From Cyclobacterium roseum (GTDB lineage Bacteria > Bacteroidota > Bacteroidia > Cytophagales > Cyclobacteriaceae), in contig NZ_WNKF01000008.1 of NCBI RefSeq assembly GCF_010119225.1, positions 176,825 to 240,824 of the forward strand: a stretch of 64,000 bases of DNA, given 5' to 3'. This document shows, one piece after another, positions 34,086 to 43,013 of this stretch. Position numbers and translations under genes: made by a program. Within the stretch, counting starts at the first letter, position 1. Each line of letters starts with the position of its first letter. A model generated the notes under the pieces. The model had not been told where the DNA came from. It ran no database searches and worked only from the letters and a program-made list of their open reading frames with translations.

Positions 34086-34709
34086 ATGAAATGGGTATAC
34101 AGCATCCGCAATAAACGTAAGCTTTCCCTTCTGTTACTGGCAGTAGTAGGGGTGGTACTCTTGAATCATTTTCAGGAAAGAAGCAATGCCGATAAAATGA
34201 GAACAGCCATGGCTGCCATTTATCAAGACCGGCTGTTGGTCGAAGGCTATATTTACGATATATCCCTGAATCTGTCTGAAATGAGGGCAGCACTCCAGGA
34301 AGAGAAACCGAAACAACAGCATCCTGCCCTGGCCAAGAACCTGGAGCAGATAAACCGGCTTACCGGATTGTTTCAGGAGACTGAACTGACTACGGCGGAG
34401 GAACAGCACCTCCGCCATCTGGTAGGAACCGTTGAAAAGATCGGCAGTTTACTTACGGAGGATGTTTCTAAGCTTAAAATGGAAGCCCAGCTCGCTACCG
34501 CTATGGATGAATTGCAAAAACTATCCAGCATCCAACTGGAAGAAGGAGAGCAGATCCTTTCTCAGTCAGAAAAAATATTCCACTCCGGAGAGCGGTTTGC
34601 CCAATTGGAGATCGTGGCATTAATTCTGATTCTGGTCTTGGTACAGACCTTGATTTTTTCCGCCGATGTATTTAATAGGAAGACGGGCATTCCCTACCAT
34701 CTCAACTGA
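34086..34709 (+). CDS. Membrane-anchored four-helix-bundle sensor-like protein
   Basis: The product is 207 residues from the ATG at 34086; the open frame at 34056 adds ten residues. There is one N-terminal TM (LLLLAVVGVVLLNHF), a helical periplasmic domain of about 130 residues (RTAMAAIYQDRLLVEGYIYD, MRAALQEEKP) resembling a 4HB chemoreceptor domain, and a second TM at residues 176-192 (EIVALILILVLVQTLIF). No signalling domain follows, so it may be a lone ligand-binding module or an adaptor. It follows the Rnk-like gene by about 30 bases. Confidence 0.55.
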   Translation: MKWVYSIRNKRKLSLLLLAVVGVVLLNHFQERSNADKMRTAMAAIYQDRLLVEGYIYDISLNLSEMRAALQEEKPKQQHPALAKNLEQINRLTGLFQETELTTAEEQHLRHLVGTVEKIGSLLTEDVSKLKMEAQLATAMDELQKLSSIQLEEGEQILSQSEKIFHSGERFAQLEIVALILILVLVQTLIFSADVFNRKTGIPYHLN

Positions 34710-34749
34710 TTGCTGGGAGATTTACAATCCCTCGTATTAAAAAAACTTC

Positions 34750-34992
34750 TTAGACCATCCACAGGTAATCTTTTCCTTCTTTAAAGGAATGCCTGTCCAG
34801 AAAACCCTGTATCCACTTTTTGCCTTTTAAGTTTCCTACCAATATCAGGATCAAGGCCTTTCCTTTTAGGTCTTCAACCTTTTCCTCCAGAATTCGAACC
34901 GGAATTTTATCTTCCCTTTCCTCCTTTTTTAGTGCCAGGTATCCGCTAATATGCAGCCCTTTTTTCCTGAAGGGACCCAGCCTTTTTTCCAC
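34750..34992 (-). CDS. Small hypothetical protein
   Basis: The 80-residue, Lys/Leu-rich product has a pattern of short strand and helix (KALILILVGNLKGKKWIQGF, HSFKEGKDYLWMV) that resembles the end of a Rossmann-type domain. It lies between two genes on opposite strands, with the YciI-like gene on the same strand 49 bases upstream. Coding status is uncertain, and no family is recognised. Confidence 0.3.
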   Translation of the reverse strand: MEKRLGPFRKKGLHISGYLALKKEEREDKIPVRILEEKVEDLKGKALILILVGNLKGKKWIQGFLDRHSFKEGKDYLWMV

Positions 34993-35041
34993 GGAGTGTA
35001 ATCCTTTATGGGAAGAATGACAGATACGCTACAATCTGTCA

Positions 35042-35344
35042 TCAGGATGGGTTGTCTGGGGCATCTACATTGCCTACCACCACTGTCCATTTTCTGATTT
35101 CCCAGGAAAGAACCAACCCGTTTTTTACATAAGGATCCTCCGCCACAAACGCTTCCGCGGCGGCAGGACTTTCTCCCCGAAAGAGGAGAATGGCCTGGTC
35201 GGCAGGATCTGCCAGCGCCCCACCCATCAATAGTTGGCCTTCATCGTGGAGCTTTTCGGCTAGTTCCAGGTGTTCTTTGCGATAGGCGCCCCTTTTTTCC
35301 AGGTAATCCGGTGAAACCGTGTAAATAAGAAGGTAGTGATTCAT
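35042..35344 (-). CDS. YciI-like protein
   Basis: The product is 100 residues from the ATG at 35344 (MNHYLLIYTVSPDYLEKRGA); a start at 35365 is less likely. The ferredoxin-like YciI fold is marked by YRKEHLELAEKLHDEGQLLM, GGALADPADQAILLFRGESP and AEAFVAEDPYVKNGLVLSWEI. It is a small cytoplasmic protein, in some families a dehydrochlorinase; the substrate is unknown. All expected motifs are intact. Confidence 0.85.
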   Translation of the reverse strand: MNHYLLIYTVSPDYLEKRGAYRKEHLELAEKLHDEGQLLMGGALADPADQAILLFRGESPAAAEAFVAEDPYVKNGLVLSWEIRKWTVVVGNVDAPDNPS

Positions 35345-35562
35345 GTTGACCAATGGTTTATTCAATAATACTCATTACGGATGAAATTTTGAAATCCTCA
35401 CAGGGAGAATAGTGCTGTTCCTGCTTGCAGATACCCCATAAGATACTTTGTCTCACTTACTTAAATATCCTGCTAGTGTATTTTTAATTTGAATTTTTAC
35501 TATATTGATTGCAGATTTATGCATTCCCCCTATTCTGCTATCTCTAAAAACCAGCATTTGCC

Positions 35563-36429
35563 ATGGAAGAAAATGACTCCACAGGTCCCGATCCGGAAAC
35601 AAAACCTTCCTTTCAGGAATTGCTCCCGGATGCAGCCCATTCAGGAAACAAGCTGCAAGCTATTACGGCTGTGTTTAACGGGCTTGGAATCGGGTTGTTT
35701 TTAGGGCTTCTGATGGGCTTGTCGGTATCGCCGGTGGTGAGTGGCGTGGTTGGCACCATTACTTCGCTGCTCGCCGTTTTGATCGGGTTGAATGAAAAGT
35801 TTCTGGATCCGGTCAAAAGCCTGCGCATTGGTTCTTTCGGCTTGTTTTCTGCCGTTGGGATTTTGTTGGGACTTTATATTCGCTCCAATGATCCCTTTGC
35901 ACCCAGCCTGTCGGATAAAATGGACGAATACCTGGATATTGGTTATAGTCCGGAAGAGGCAAGGCTTCTGGTGACGGATTTTATCAGGGCGGATTCCTCC
36001 CTGGCCGTACGTCAGGCCAATGTGCTTTACAGCACTGAGCTGAGTATTACGGCTTGTGATTTTCTTGTCTATGCTGAGGAATCAACTGCTGCGGCCGAGG
36101 TGTTTAATACCTTCGAAACAGCAGGTGGAATATGGGCGAAACTGGTTCCTGCATTACAAAACAGCCTGAGTGAAGCCCAGACCAAAACAGCCTTATTGTC
36201 CCTGAGAGATGGGTTTTGCTCCAGCAGCTCTGAAGGAGAACAGCGTCTGATCATTCCGGAAAGTATCTTAAGCCAAAACCCGGATCAAGGTCTAGACGCA
36301 TTGGAACAACACTTGCGTTCTCTGGAAGCCCCCTGGCCGGGGATTTCCAATTCATTGGAAGAAAACTTCACTCCGGATATACGGACCAAAGCTTATGCTG
36401 CGCTACTTCAAGTATTTAACGATGAATAA
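35563..36429 (+). CDS. Membrane protein partnered with a trypsin-like protease
   Basis: The 288-residue product has an acidic N-terminus, three TM segments between residues 33 and 110 (for example FNGLGIGLFLGLLMG) and a C-terminal helical part of about 180 residues with a TKTALLSLRDGFCSSSS motif. It belongs to no family I recognise. Its TAA (36427-36429) lies within the first codons of the protease gene (ATG 36422), so the two are coupled and likely function together. Anchoring or regulation of the secreted protease is an inference. Confidence 0.45.
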   Translation: MEENDSTGPDPETKPSFQELLPDAAHSGNKLQAITAVFNGLGIGLFLGLLMGLSVSPVVSGVVGTITSLLAVLIGLNEKFLDPVKSLRIGSFGLFSAVGILLGLYIRSNDPFAPSLSDKMDEYLDIGYSPEEARLLVTDFIRADSSLAVRQANVLYSTELSITACDFLVYAEESTAAAEVFNTFETAGGIWAKLVPALQNSLSEAQTKTALLSLRDGFCSSSSEGEQRLIIPESILSQNPDQGLDALEQHLRSLEAPWPGISNSLEENFTPDIRTKAYAALLQVFNDE

Positions 36430-38023
36430 ATTCCCCGTACTTCTTTTTTGGGTAACCTTTCTTTTGGTTTTCCCTTCCTTAGCCCAGTCCTTTGACCCGG
36501 GTAAGGTGAAAAATGCCCTGGTGAAGGTGGTGGTGGCTGCCGATAACCGCAGCTCGAACGCGTTGACAGGTTTTGTCTGGAAATCCCCCAATCAGGTGGT
36601 TACTTCCCTTCATGGCATGAGCCGTACGGGAGACATACGTATCTTGTATCCGGGACAGGCCTGGAGAAAAGCCCGGATCAAGAAAGTCCTGCAAAAGGCG
36701 GATCTGGTTTTATTGGAATTGTTACCCGGAGAACCCGCTCCTCCCGCAGGAATTACACCCTTGAGCAACTTTAGTCCTGAAAAAGTGGGTTTTGGCACCA
36801 GCGTGTATGCGTTGGGTTTTAATGGAGGTGCCATCGGTAGTTCGTCCCGGCAGATGAAAAAAGGATTTGTAGACCCCGAAACCCTGGCAAACCTGATTCC
36901 CAAAAAAGACAAGGATGCCCTGGCCCGAATTGGGTTTCCGGCACTGGACTTAAACATTCTTTATCTGGAGGGAAGTCTGCTGCCGGGATTTTCGGGAGCC
37001 CCTGTATTTGATCCCCAAGGCCGGCTGATTGGCATTGGGGATGGGGGATTGGAAAAGGGGGCCAGCAACGTGAGCTGGATCATACCCGCCTACTACCTTT
37101 CAGAGCTGGAACGTTCTACGTCCACCAGTCTCCCTCCCGGATTCGAAAACCTCGTACAACTTTTTTCTGCTGCCGCCAAAATTGAATTTACGGAGGAGGT
37201 AGTCGCTGCTGCGACGGGATTTCCGAATGGATCCGTTTCTGCCGGGGATAGCGAACGGTATGTTATGGAAAAATTACTGGAAAATAGTTTCGACGGTTTT
37301 GAATCCGAATCGATTGAAGCGTTGGGTTTTGAGTTTTACCCTATCAAAACCCGGTCGCTCAGTGAGATGATGAATACTTCGGATGATCCGGAAAACATTC
37401 AAAAGTTATCGGATGAATTCGCATTGGATCTCAACATCCAACTCGATTACGATGCGATGTACTATGATATCTACGAAGATATCAACAACGGCGTGGTTCT
37501 GGCCGTACCTGAAGGACGCAGCCTGGAATACAATCCGGCGGAAGAAGCCTTTCAGGTAGTCAATACCGATGGCAATGACATGCAACTTTATTTCTATGGG
37601 GTGCAAAATGATTTTTCAGAAACGGATTTTGAAGAATTGCTGCTGGTAATGGGCGAGGTAATCAACCAAAATTTTGCTTACCGCTACGGCATGAGCGGGT
37701 TTACCGTTGACGAAGAATATTCCGTTTGGGACGAGTTTGACGGAGGAAGAAAAGTAGCCTGGATTCTGTCCCTGGGAAACGAATACCTGATGGGGCAGGA
37801 CGGTCTCCAATACGCCTTTTATGTGTACATGACCCTGCTGATGACGGAAGAAAAAACCTTTATGGCCATTGCTACGATTCCGATTCCCGTCGAAATGTTG
37901 GCCATGGCACTAACGTATGGCTTGGATTGCAACAACCCGGGTATTTATGCCGAGTATTGCACCTACTTCAATCAGGTATTCCAGACCTTTTCCGCCGCTC
38001 ACCTGGCTAATTTTGCGTATTGA
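36422..38023 (+). CDS. Secreted trypsin-like serine protease (S1C-like) with a C-terminal domain
   Basis: The product is 533 residues from the ATG at 36422; the open frame at 36395 adds nine residues inside the upstream gene. The signal peptide ends near SLAQS. The S1 fold carries a full triad: TSLHGM (His64), KADLVLLEL (Asp94) and LPGFSGAPVFDPQG (Ser191). There is no PDZ domain. The C-terminal 300 residues are acidic and beta-rich (NNGVVLAVPEGRS) with no recognised family. It is predicted to act in the periplasm or outside the cell. It overlaps the membrane protein gene by eight bases. Confidence 0.7.
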   Translation: MNKFPVLLFWVTFLLVFPSLAQSFDPGKVKNALVKVVVAADNRSSNALTGFVWKSPNQVVTSLHGMSRTGDIRILYPGQAWRKARIKKVLQKADLVLLELLPGEPAPPAGITPLSNFSPEKVGFGTSVYALGFNGGAIGSSSRQMKKGFVDPETLANLIPKKDKDALARIGFPALDLNILYLEGSLLPGFSGAPVFDPQGRLIGIGDGGLEKGASNVSWIIPAYYLSELERSTSTSLPPGFENLVQLFSAAAKIEFTEEVVAAATGFPNGSVSAGDSERYVMEKLLENSFDGFESESIEALGFEFYPIKTRSLSEMMNTSDDPENIQKLSDEFALDLNIQLDYDAMYYDIYEDINNGVVLAVPEGRSLEYNPAEEAFQVVNTDGNDMQLYFYGVQNDFSETDFEELLLVMGEVINQNFAYRYGMSGFTVDEEYSVWDEFDGGRKVAWILSLGNEYLMGQDGLQYAFYVYMTLLMTEEKTFMAIATIPIPVEMLAMALTYGLDCNNPGIYAEYCTYFNQVFQTFSAAHLANFAY

Positions 38024-38082
38024 AACCAGGTCCGTTGGCACTTGATTAAATCAAGATGCTGACGTTTTTCTAATTGGTTGGA

Positions 38083-38583
38083 TTACTCTTGCTTTTCAAG
38101 TTCGCAAATAAGCATTTCTATTTGCTGTTGGTTGGCTTCAATTATCATTTGTTGTTCTTTAATTGCATTGACCAGAACGGCCATTAAATCCATGTATTTC
38201 AGTTTTAGATGTTGGTCAGATTTATCTATACTAACCAATTCTGGCATAATTAATTGTACATCCTGGGCCATAAAACCCATCCGTTTTTCTGATGACGCAT
38301 CAGCTTTGTAGTGGTAGATTTTAGCATCCAATTGCAATGCTTCTGAAAGACCATATGGAAGCAAAGAAATATTGTCTTTTAGCCTGTAATCTGAACCAGC
38401 CTGTATGCAATTATCATCTTCCGAGCAATCGCTGTCAGCACAATCGATCAGTCCATCACCATCGTCGTCGATATTATTGTTACAAATTTCTATTTTGATA
38501 TCTCCGTCATCATCGTTTAACGAGCAGGAGGAAAAACTTACAAATAGAATTAAGATAAGGACAAAATGAATGTTTGTTTTCAT
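38083..38583 (-). CDS. Lipoprotein with Asp-rich calcium-binding-like repeat and S74 chaperone domain
   Basis: The product is 166 residues from the ATG at 38583. The signal ends SFSSC (Cys20). NNNIDDDGDGLIDCADSDCS is a MopE-like/EF-type Asp-rich metal-binding repeat. From RLKDNISLLPYG, followed by LDAKIYHYK, MGFMAQDVQLIMPELVS and KYMDLMAVLVNAIKEQQ, it matches the Peptidase_S74 intramolecular chaperone domain of tail-fibre and trimeric surface proteins. In such proteins the domain is normally at the end of a long fibre that it folds and cleaves. Here almost no fibre precedes it. It could assemble as a trimer on the surface. Confidence 0.7.
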   Translation of the reverse strand: MKTNIHFVLILILFVSFSSCSLNDDDGDIKIEICNNNIDDDGDGLIDCADSDCSEDDNCIQAGSDYRLKDNISLLPYGLSEALQLDAKIYHYKADASSEKRMGFMAQDVQLIMPELVSIDKSDQHLKLKYMDLMAVLVNAIKEQQMIIEANQQQIEMLICELEKQE

Positions 38584-38783
38584 GGCATAGTCGCTTTTAT
38601 TATTTTGAAACAAAACCAATTTATAAAAAATATTATTATAATAAAGGATTTTACCTTTATTTTATTAGATCCTTTTTCATGCACCGCAGCGTCCACTGAA
38701 AAATGACCGGAAAAACAGTGTCCATTCGAGGAAGTACTGTTTTTTTAATTGCCGATTTGTTTTTTAACTCCCGGTTTAGCCCT

Positions 38784-40166
38784 TTAGCGCACCGGCCCGG
38801 GGAATACGGGCAGGCTTTCTGCTCCATGGGCTCCCACGGACTGTACGGCAAAGAAGTAATTATCCTTGGAGTAAGGCAGCTCCATTTCCAGCTCCTCCGT
38901 ATAAAACTTTCGTTCCCACATGGAATCGCTGGTTTCCCGCATTAGCACGTAATAGCCGCTGGCGGTGCCGTTTGCAGGGCTTTTCCACCTTAATAAGGTG
39001 GCATTACTCAAACGGCTGATATCTACGCCTACCTCTTGTGGTACCCCCGGGGCCGAGGCAAGGCTGGTCAGTACTGCCAGATTTACAGCGGTGTTTTTTC
39101 TGAGGTATTCGTAATCGATGTAGTCGATCAAATCTCCGTATGGCTGCCCGTCTTCCATCCGGATGTCCTGGTGTTGATGGAAATAATTTTCATTCATTTC
39201 GCACAAGCGTACGGCCGTAAATCCTTCTCTGGAAAAGGGGGTATGGTCTCCGCCTCTTAAAAAGCGGTCGTTTCGGTATATTAATTTAATTTCCAATTGA
39301 TCCACATAGCGCTCACCCACATCCTTAATGTAACGGGCCAGTTGCCGGGATTTGCTGTCATTTTCGGCATTGGTAGACCGCCGGAGAGAGGCCATCTGCT
39401 CGGTTTCAAAAAGGGGTACGCCCTCACTGAATACGCGCAGCTTGGTATTGTCCCGTAGATTCGTGCCGCTGGAGGTACTGTTTCCGATCATGTCATTGTT
39501 GATCATGGCCACCAGGTTCCAGTTTTCGTTTTTTGCTTTCCGGGCAAGGTGGGCAGCCCCGATCAGGCCCTGTTCTTCTCCGGAAACAGCTACAAAGATG
39601 ATGGTGGCAGGAAAGGATTGCTGGCTCATGATGCGTACCATTTCGATCAGCGCGACTACTCCGGAGCCGTCGTCATTGGCACCCGGGGCATCGGCTTCGG
39701 CATTCATAATATCCGATACCCGGCTGTCGATGTGCCCGCTCACCACAAAAATCCGGTCATCCTCCGGATCCGCTCCTTTCAGCGTAGCCATTACATTGCC
39801 CATTCGGGTATCCCGATCTACCCGACGGCCATCCGCTTCCACCTGGAAATAATCGATCTCTGCTGTCAGCCTGCCGCCGGAAGTACTCTCAAACGAGCGA
39901 AAGCGGGAAAGGACGTATTGCCTGGCGGCTTCTATTCCACGTCCCTGCTGATCCTGGCTTAGCGTATGACGCGTGCCAAAACTCACCAAGCCTTCCAGGT
40001 ATTTTTGCAAACTGTCTTTTGAAACGGCTTTTACCATTGCTTCAAGTGCCGGTTTCCGGTGGATGGAAGTAACCTGAGCCATTCCCGGCAAGGTTGACAA
40101 CATAACTAAGCCTTGGAATAGCAGGCCAAAAGAAATGATCGGAAAGAAGTGGATTCGGTTTTTCAT
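38784..40166 (-). CDS. Secreted M28-family zinc aminopeptidase
   Basis: The 460-residue product has a signal peptide (to GMAQ) and M28 zinc motifs in order: SGHIDSR (His145, Asp147), ANDDGSG (Asp165/166), SGEEQGL (Glu197, Glu198) and NNDMIG. A His in GGDHTPFSREG supplies the last ligand. The C-terminal 75 residues are a FN3-like sandwich ending in LPVFPGPVR. It removes N-terminal residues from peptides outside the cytoplasm. All motifs are intact and the length is usual for Bacteroidota M28 enzymes. Confidence 0.9.
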   Translation of the reverse strand: MKNRIHFFPIISFGLLFQGLVMLSTLPGMAQVTSIHRKPALEAMVKAVSKDSLQKYLEGLVSFGTRHTLSQDQQGRGIEAARQYVLSRFRSFESTSGGRLTAEIDYFQVEADGRRVDRDTRMGNVMATLKGADPEDDRIFVVSGHIDSRVSDIMNAEADAPGANDDGSGVVALIEMVRIMSQQSFPATIIFVAVSGEEQGLIGAAHLARKAKNENWNLVAMINNDMIGNSTSSGTNLRDNTKLRVFSEGVPLFETEQMASLRRSTNAENDSKSRQLARYIKDVGERYVDQLEIKLIYRNDRFLRGGDHTPFSREGFTAVRLCEMNENYFHQHQDIRMEDGQPYGDLIDYIDYEYLRKNTAVNLAVLTSLASAPGVPQEVGVDISRLSNATLLRWKSPANGTASGYYVLMRETSDSMWERKFYTEELEMELPYSKDNYFFAVQSVGAHGAESLPVFPGPVR

Positions 40167-40390
40167 GCTACTAAAGTAACCATGGAAAAATGATTCTGGC
40201 AGCCATTGCTAGAAAATCTACTTCAAAAAATAGCTCCGGTGGCTGCTTTCTTTACCATTCCGATAGTTATTTTTGCAGCTCAAATGAAGTACCTTCTTTG
40301 TCTGAAACAAGCTATAAGCAGGAATCCTATTTTCTAGCACAGGTTTTGATATCAAGTAAGCCAGTTCTATACCCTATAACGTAAACTACC

Positions 40391-41836
40391 ATGCCGCATC
40401 TTTTGATTTTTGTTCGTTTTCTTCTGATTGGATTGGTATTCATACAGATAAGTTGTGTACGAAACCCCGTCACGGGTAAAAAGCAACTGGTCCTGATGTC
40501 CGAAAAGCAGGAGATACAAATGGGAAAGGAATCTGACCCGGAAATTATGGCTTATTTTGGCAGGTACGAAGATCCGGACTTGCAGGCTTTTATTACCGAA
40601 AAGGGTGAGGAAATGGCGGCCGTTTCCCACCGGCCCAACCTGGCTTATGAATTCAAAATTGTAGATTCACCGGTAATCAACGCCTTTGCGGTACCTGGAG
40701 GATTTGTGTATTTTACCCGGGGTATCATGGCGCACTTCAACAACGAGGCGGAATTTGCAGGCGTGCTAGGCCATGAAATCGGCCATGTGACGGCCAGGCA
40801 TTCGGTCATACAGCAGCGCAACAACCTGCTGGGGCAGTTGGGAATGATCGCCGGTGTGGTGCTCGTGCCCCAGTTGTCGGAATTTATTGAGCCCCTTTCC
40901 CAGGGCATGCAACTGGCACTGTTGAGTTTTGGCAGGGATGCCGAGCGTCAATCCGATGAATTGGGTGTGGAATATTCGTCCAGAATCGGTTACGATGCCG
41001 TCGAAATGGCCGGTTTTTTTGAAACCCTGGAACGGAAGCAGGAAAAAGCCGGTGGCAGTGAAATACCGGAATTCCTATCCACCCACCCCTCTCCGGCCGA
41101 GAGAAACCAGACCGTAGCCCAACTGGCCGCCACCTGGAAGGAAAAGCTGAACCTGGAAGCTACCGAGGTGAACAGAGAAGCGTATTTACGTCGGATAGAA
41201 GGTTTGGTGTACGGCGAAGATCCCCGCCAGGGATTTGTAGAAAACAGTGTCTTTTACCATCCCGAACTTAAATTTCGTTTTCCGGTACCCGGTGACTGGA
41301 ACCTCCAAAACTCCCCACAGCAGGTACAGATGGCTCCCAAAAGCGGGGAAGCCGTCCTCACGATGACGCTGGCTTCCGGCAATAATTTCCGGGAGATGGC
41401 GGAGCAGATGGTGGAACAATACAAACTAGACGTACTTTCTGTCAGCGAAGAAAAAGTCAACGGTCTGACTTCCCTTCAACTGCTGGCGGAGCAAAAACAG
41501 GAAAACGGTTCCGGTATCCGCTTGTTGGTTTATTTTATCCAACAAGGTGATGTTAGCTACCAGTTAATGGGATTGGCCCAATCAGCCAACTATACTACCT
41601 ATGAATCTGCCTTCCTTTCTACCATGAAAAATTTCAGGGAACTGAAAGAAGCGGACAAACTCAACCGGCAACCCGAAAGACTGCGCATCGTGACCCTTTC
41701 CCGAAGTACCAGCCTGGAGCAAGCCTTGAAAGCGCAAGGTTTTTCCGATGACCGCCTGGAAGAACTGGCCATCCTAAACGGAATGGACCTAAACGAATCC
41801 CTCAGTGCGGGAACCTTAATTAAGGTACCAAAATAG
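40391..41836 (+). CDS. M48-family zinc metallopeptidase lipoprotein with C-terminal LysM-like segment
   Basis: The 481-residue product has a lipoprotein signal ending IQISC (Cys22). The M48 domain has LGHEIGHVTARHS (His128, Glu129, His132) and a third ligand in RQSDELGVEYSSR. FLSTHPSPAERN follows as in BepA-like proteases. The end (SRSTSLEQALKAQGF, LAILNGMDLNESL, GTLIKVPK) resembles a LysM-like repeat. It probably performs envelope protein quality control. Neither operon partner nor regulator is evident. Confidence 0.85.
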   Translation: MPHLLIFVRFLLIGLVFIQISCVRNPVTGKKQLVLMSEKQEIQMGKESDPEIMAYFGRYEDPDLQAFITEKGEEMAAVSHRPNLAYEFKIVDSPVINAFAVPGGFVYFTRGIMAHFNNEAEFAGVLGHEIGHVTARHSVIQQRNNLLGQLGMIAGVVLVPQLSEFIEPLSQGMQLALLSFGRDAERQSDELGVEYSSRIGYDAVEMAGFFETLERKQEKAGGSEIPEFLSTHPSPAERNQTVAQLAATWKEKLNLEATEVNREAYLRRIEGLVYGEDPRQGFVENSVFYHPELKFRFPVPGDWNLQNSPQQVQMAPKSGEAVLTMTLASGNNFREMAEQMVEQYKLDVLSVSEEKVNGLTSLQLLAEQKQENGSGIRLLVYFIQQGDVSYQLMGLAQSANYTTYESAFLSTMKNFRELKEADKLNRQPERLRIVTLSRSTSLEQALKAQGFSDDRLEELAILNGMDLNESLSAGTLIKVPK

Positions 41837-42060
41837 GAAGACTGAAAATTACCCTTTAATTCAAAGGGTTCCAATCCGGTACCTTGTGGAAGTCTGTCGG
41901 GATGTGCTCCGGTCTGCGGTTTTTGATGATAAGTCGAAATGATGATGTCGTCATTGCGAGACTTAACATTTTAAAAAAACGCAGAAATCGGGATGACGGT
42001 ATTTGTTTTAATAGTCTAAAAATCAATATGTTAAAAAAATAAAGAATGGCAATCAAATCA

Positions 42061-42108
42061 CCTCCCCCCGGGCCCCCTCCTGTTTTCAGGAGGGGGCCCG
42101 GGGGGTGG
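42061..42108. repeat. Very stable GC hairpin, 22-base arms, TTTT loop
   Basis: The arms CCTCCCCCCGGGCCCCCTCC-TG and CA-GGAGGGGGCCCGGGGGG-TGG pair with one mismatch around TTTT. It lies 220 bases after the M48 stop. It may end transcription but is more likely a dispersed palindrome, because it lacks a following T-run. Confidence 0.7.
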
Positions 42109-42125
42109 TGAAAATACGTCATGGG

Positions 42126-42438
42126 TAGCGATAGCGAAGCAATCTGAATCGGGGCGTTGATGTAAGGAGCTCAAGAGAAGGTCAGTTAGATACGATAGAG
42201 GTGTACGCCTTCCAACAGACTGCCGCGGGTGCTAGGGCGGTTGATGAAATACGATTGGAGTCAGATTAGCACCCTCGCAGTGACGGGTCGCGTTTGCAGT
42301 GAGCACACCGCGTCATTGCGAGTGACGGAAACGGGTCGCGGTTACTCCAACGTCGTCATTGCGAGTGATAGCGAAGCAATCTGATTCGGAGTGTTGATGT
42401 AAGGAGTTCGAGAAAAGGGCATTAAAATACGCTGGATG
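42126..42438 (+). repeat. REP-like family C, two direct units of about 75 bases
   Basis: Unit 1 (42126-42200) and unit 2 (42364-42438) share GATAGCGAAGCAATCTGA, GTTGATGTAAGGAG and downstream sequence. GTCATTGCGAG copies lie at about 41951, 42313 and 42355. A reversed single unit is at 19745. No gene is visible across 41837-42534. Confidence 0.6.
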
Positions 42439-42534
42439 TTTACCCCTTTTTTCCCTTGAGGATGAAGGGTCATTATTTTTTCTTCATTCATGGGAGTATG
42501 TATTAAAGGTACAATACCAATTTACGAAGTTTTT

Positions 42535-42849
42535 TTATTCCCTGAATTCATATTGAGGCAATAATTCCCGATACCATTCCTCCAACCGATTATCTTTAAA
42601 TACAAAGAGGTAAAACTCGTCGTCATTTGGAAAGTTTCGGTAAGATAGGATTTCGACAAGGATGCCGTCTTCCATCCGTTTCTCTGCGATGGTATAAGCG
42701 TTTCCCAATATCCCGGTCACATGCTCCCGTGACATCCCCAATTCCAGTGCTTCCATATCATTACTGCGGAGCGAAGAAAAAATACCCGGTGCACAGGAGG
42801 AAAATGCTAAGGTCAGTACGAATAGGTAAGTAAGCGGCTTTCTGTACAT
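42535..42849 (-). CDS. BamE/SmpA-like lipoprotein
   Basis: The product is 104 residues from the ATG at 42849; 17 codons upstream remain open. MYRKPLTYLFVLTLAFSSC is a lipoprotein signal with Cys19. The mature part (LELGMSREHVTGILGNAYTI, YLFVFKDNRLEEWY) has the BamE/SmpA pattern in which GMSREHV is the characteristic turn. It is predicted to be an outer-membrane-associated small lipoprotein. It is not beside any Bam gene. Confidence 0.6.
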   Translation of the reverse strand: MYRKPLTYLFVLTLAFSSCAPGIFSSLRSNDMEALELGMSREHVTGILGNAYTIAEKRMEDGILVEILSYRNFPNDDEFYLFVFKDNRLEEWYRELLPQYEFRE

Positions 42850-43013
42850 AATTTGAGTCTTTGAGCGGTAGGTATTCATTCTCTTTTCTAAGCGCTGCAA
42901 AATTAAGGATTTCGGAGAAAGATTCCATTTGTAGTATTGTTCTTTTTAGGAAAAATAACCAACCGGATTTAAGCTCATCTCCTCGATATGCCCCTCATTT
43001 TTGTACATGGCGT

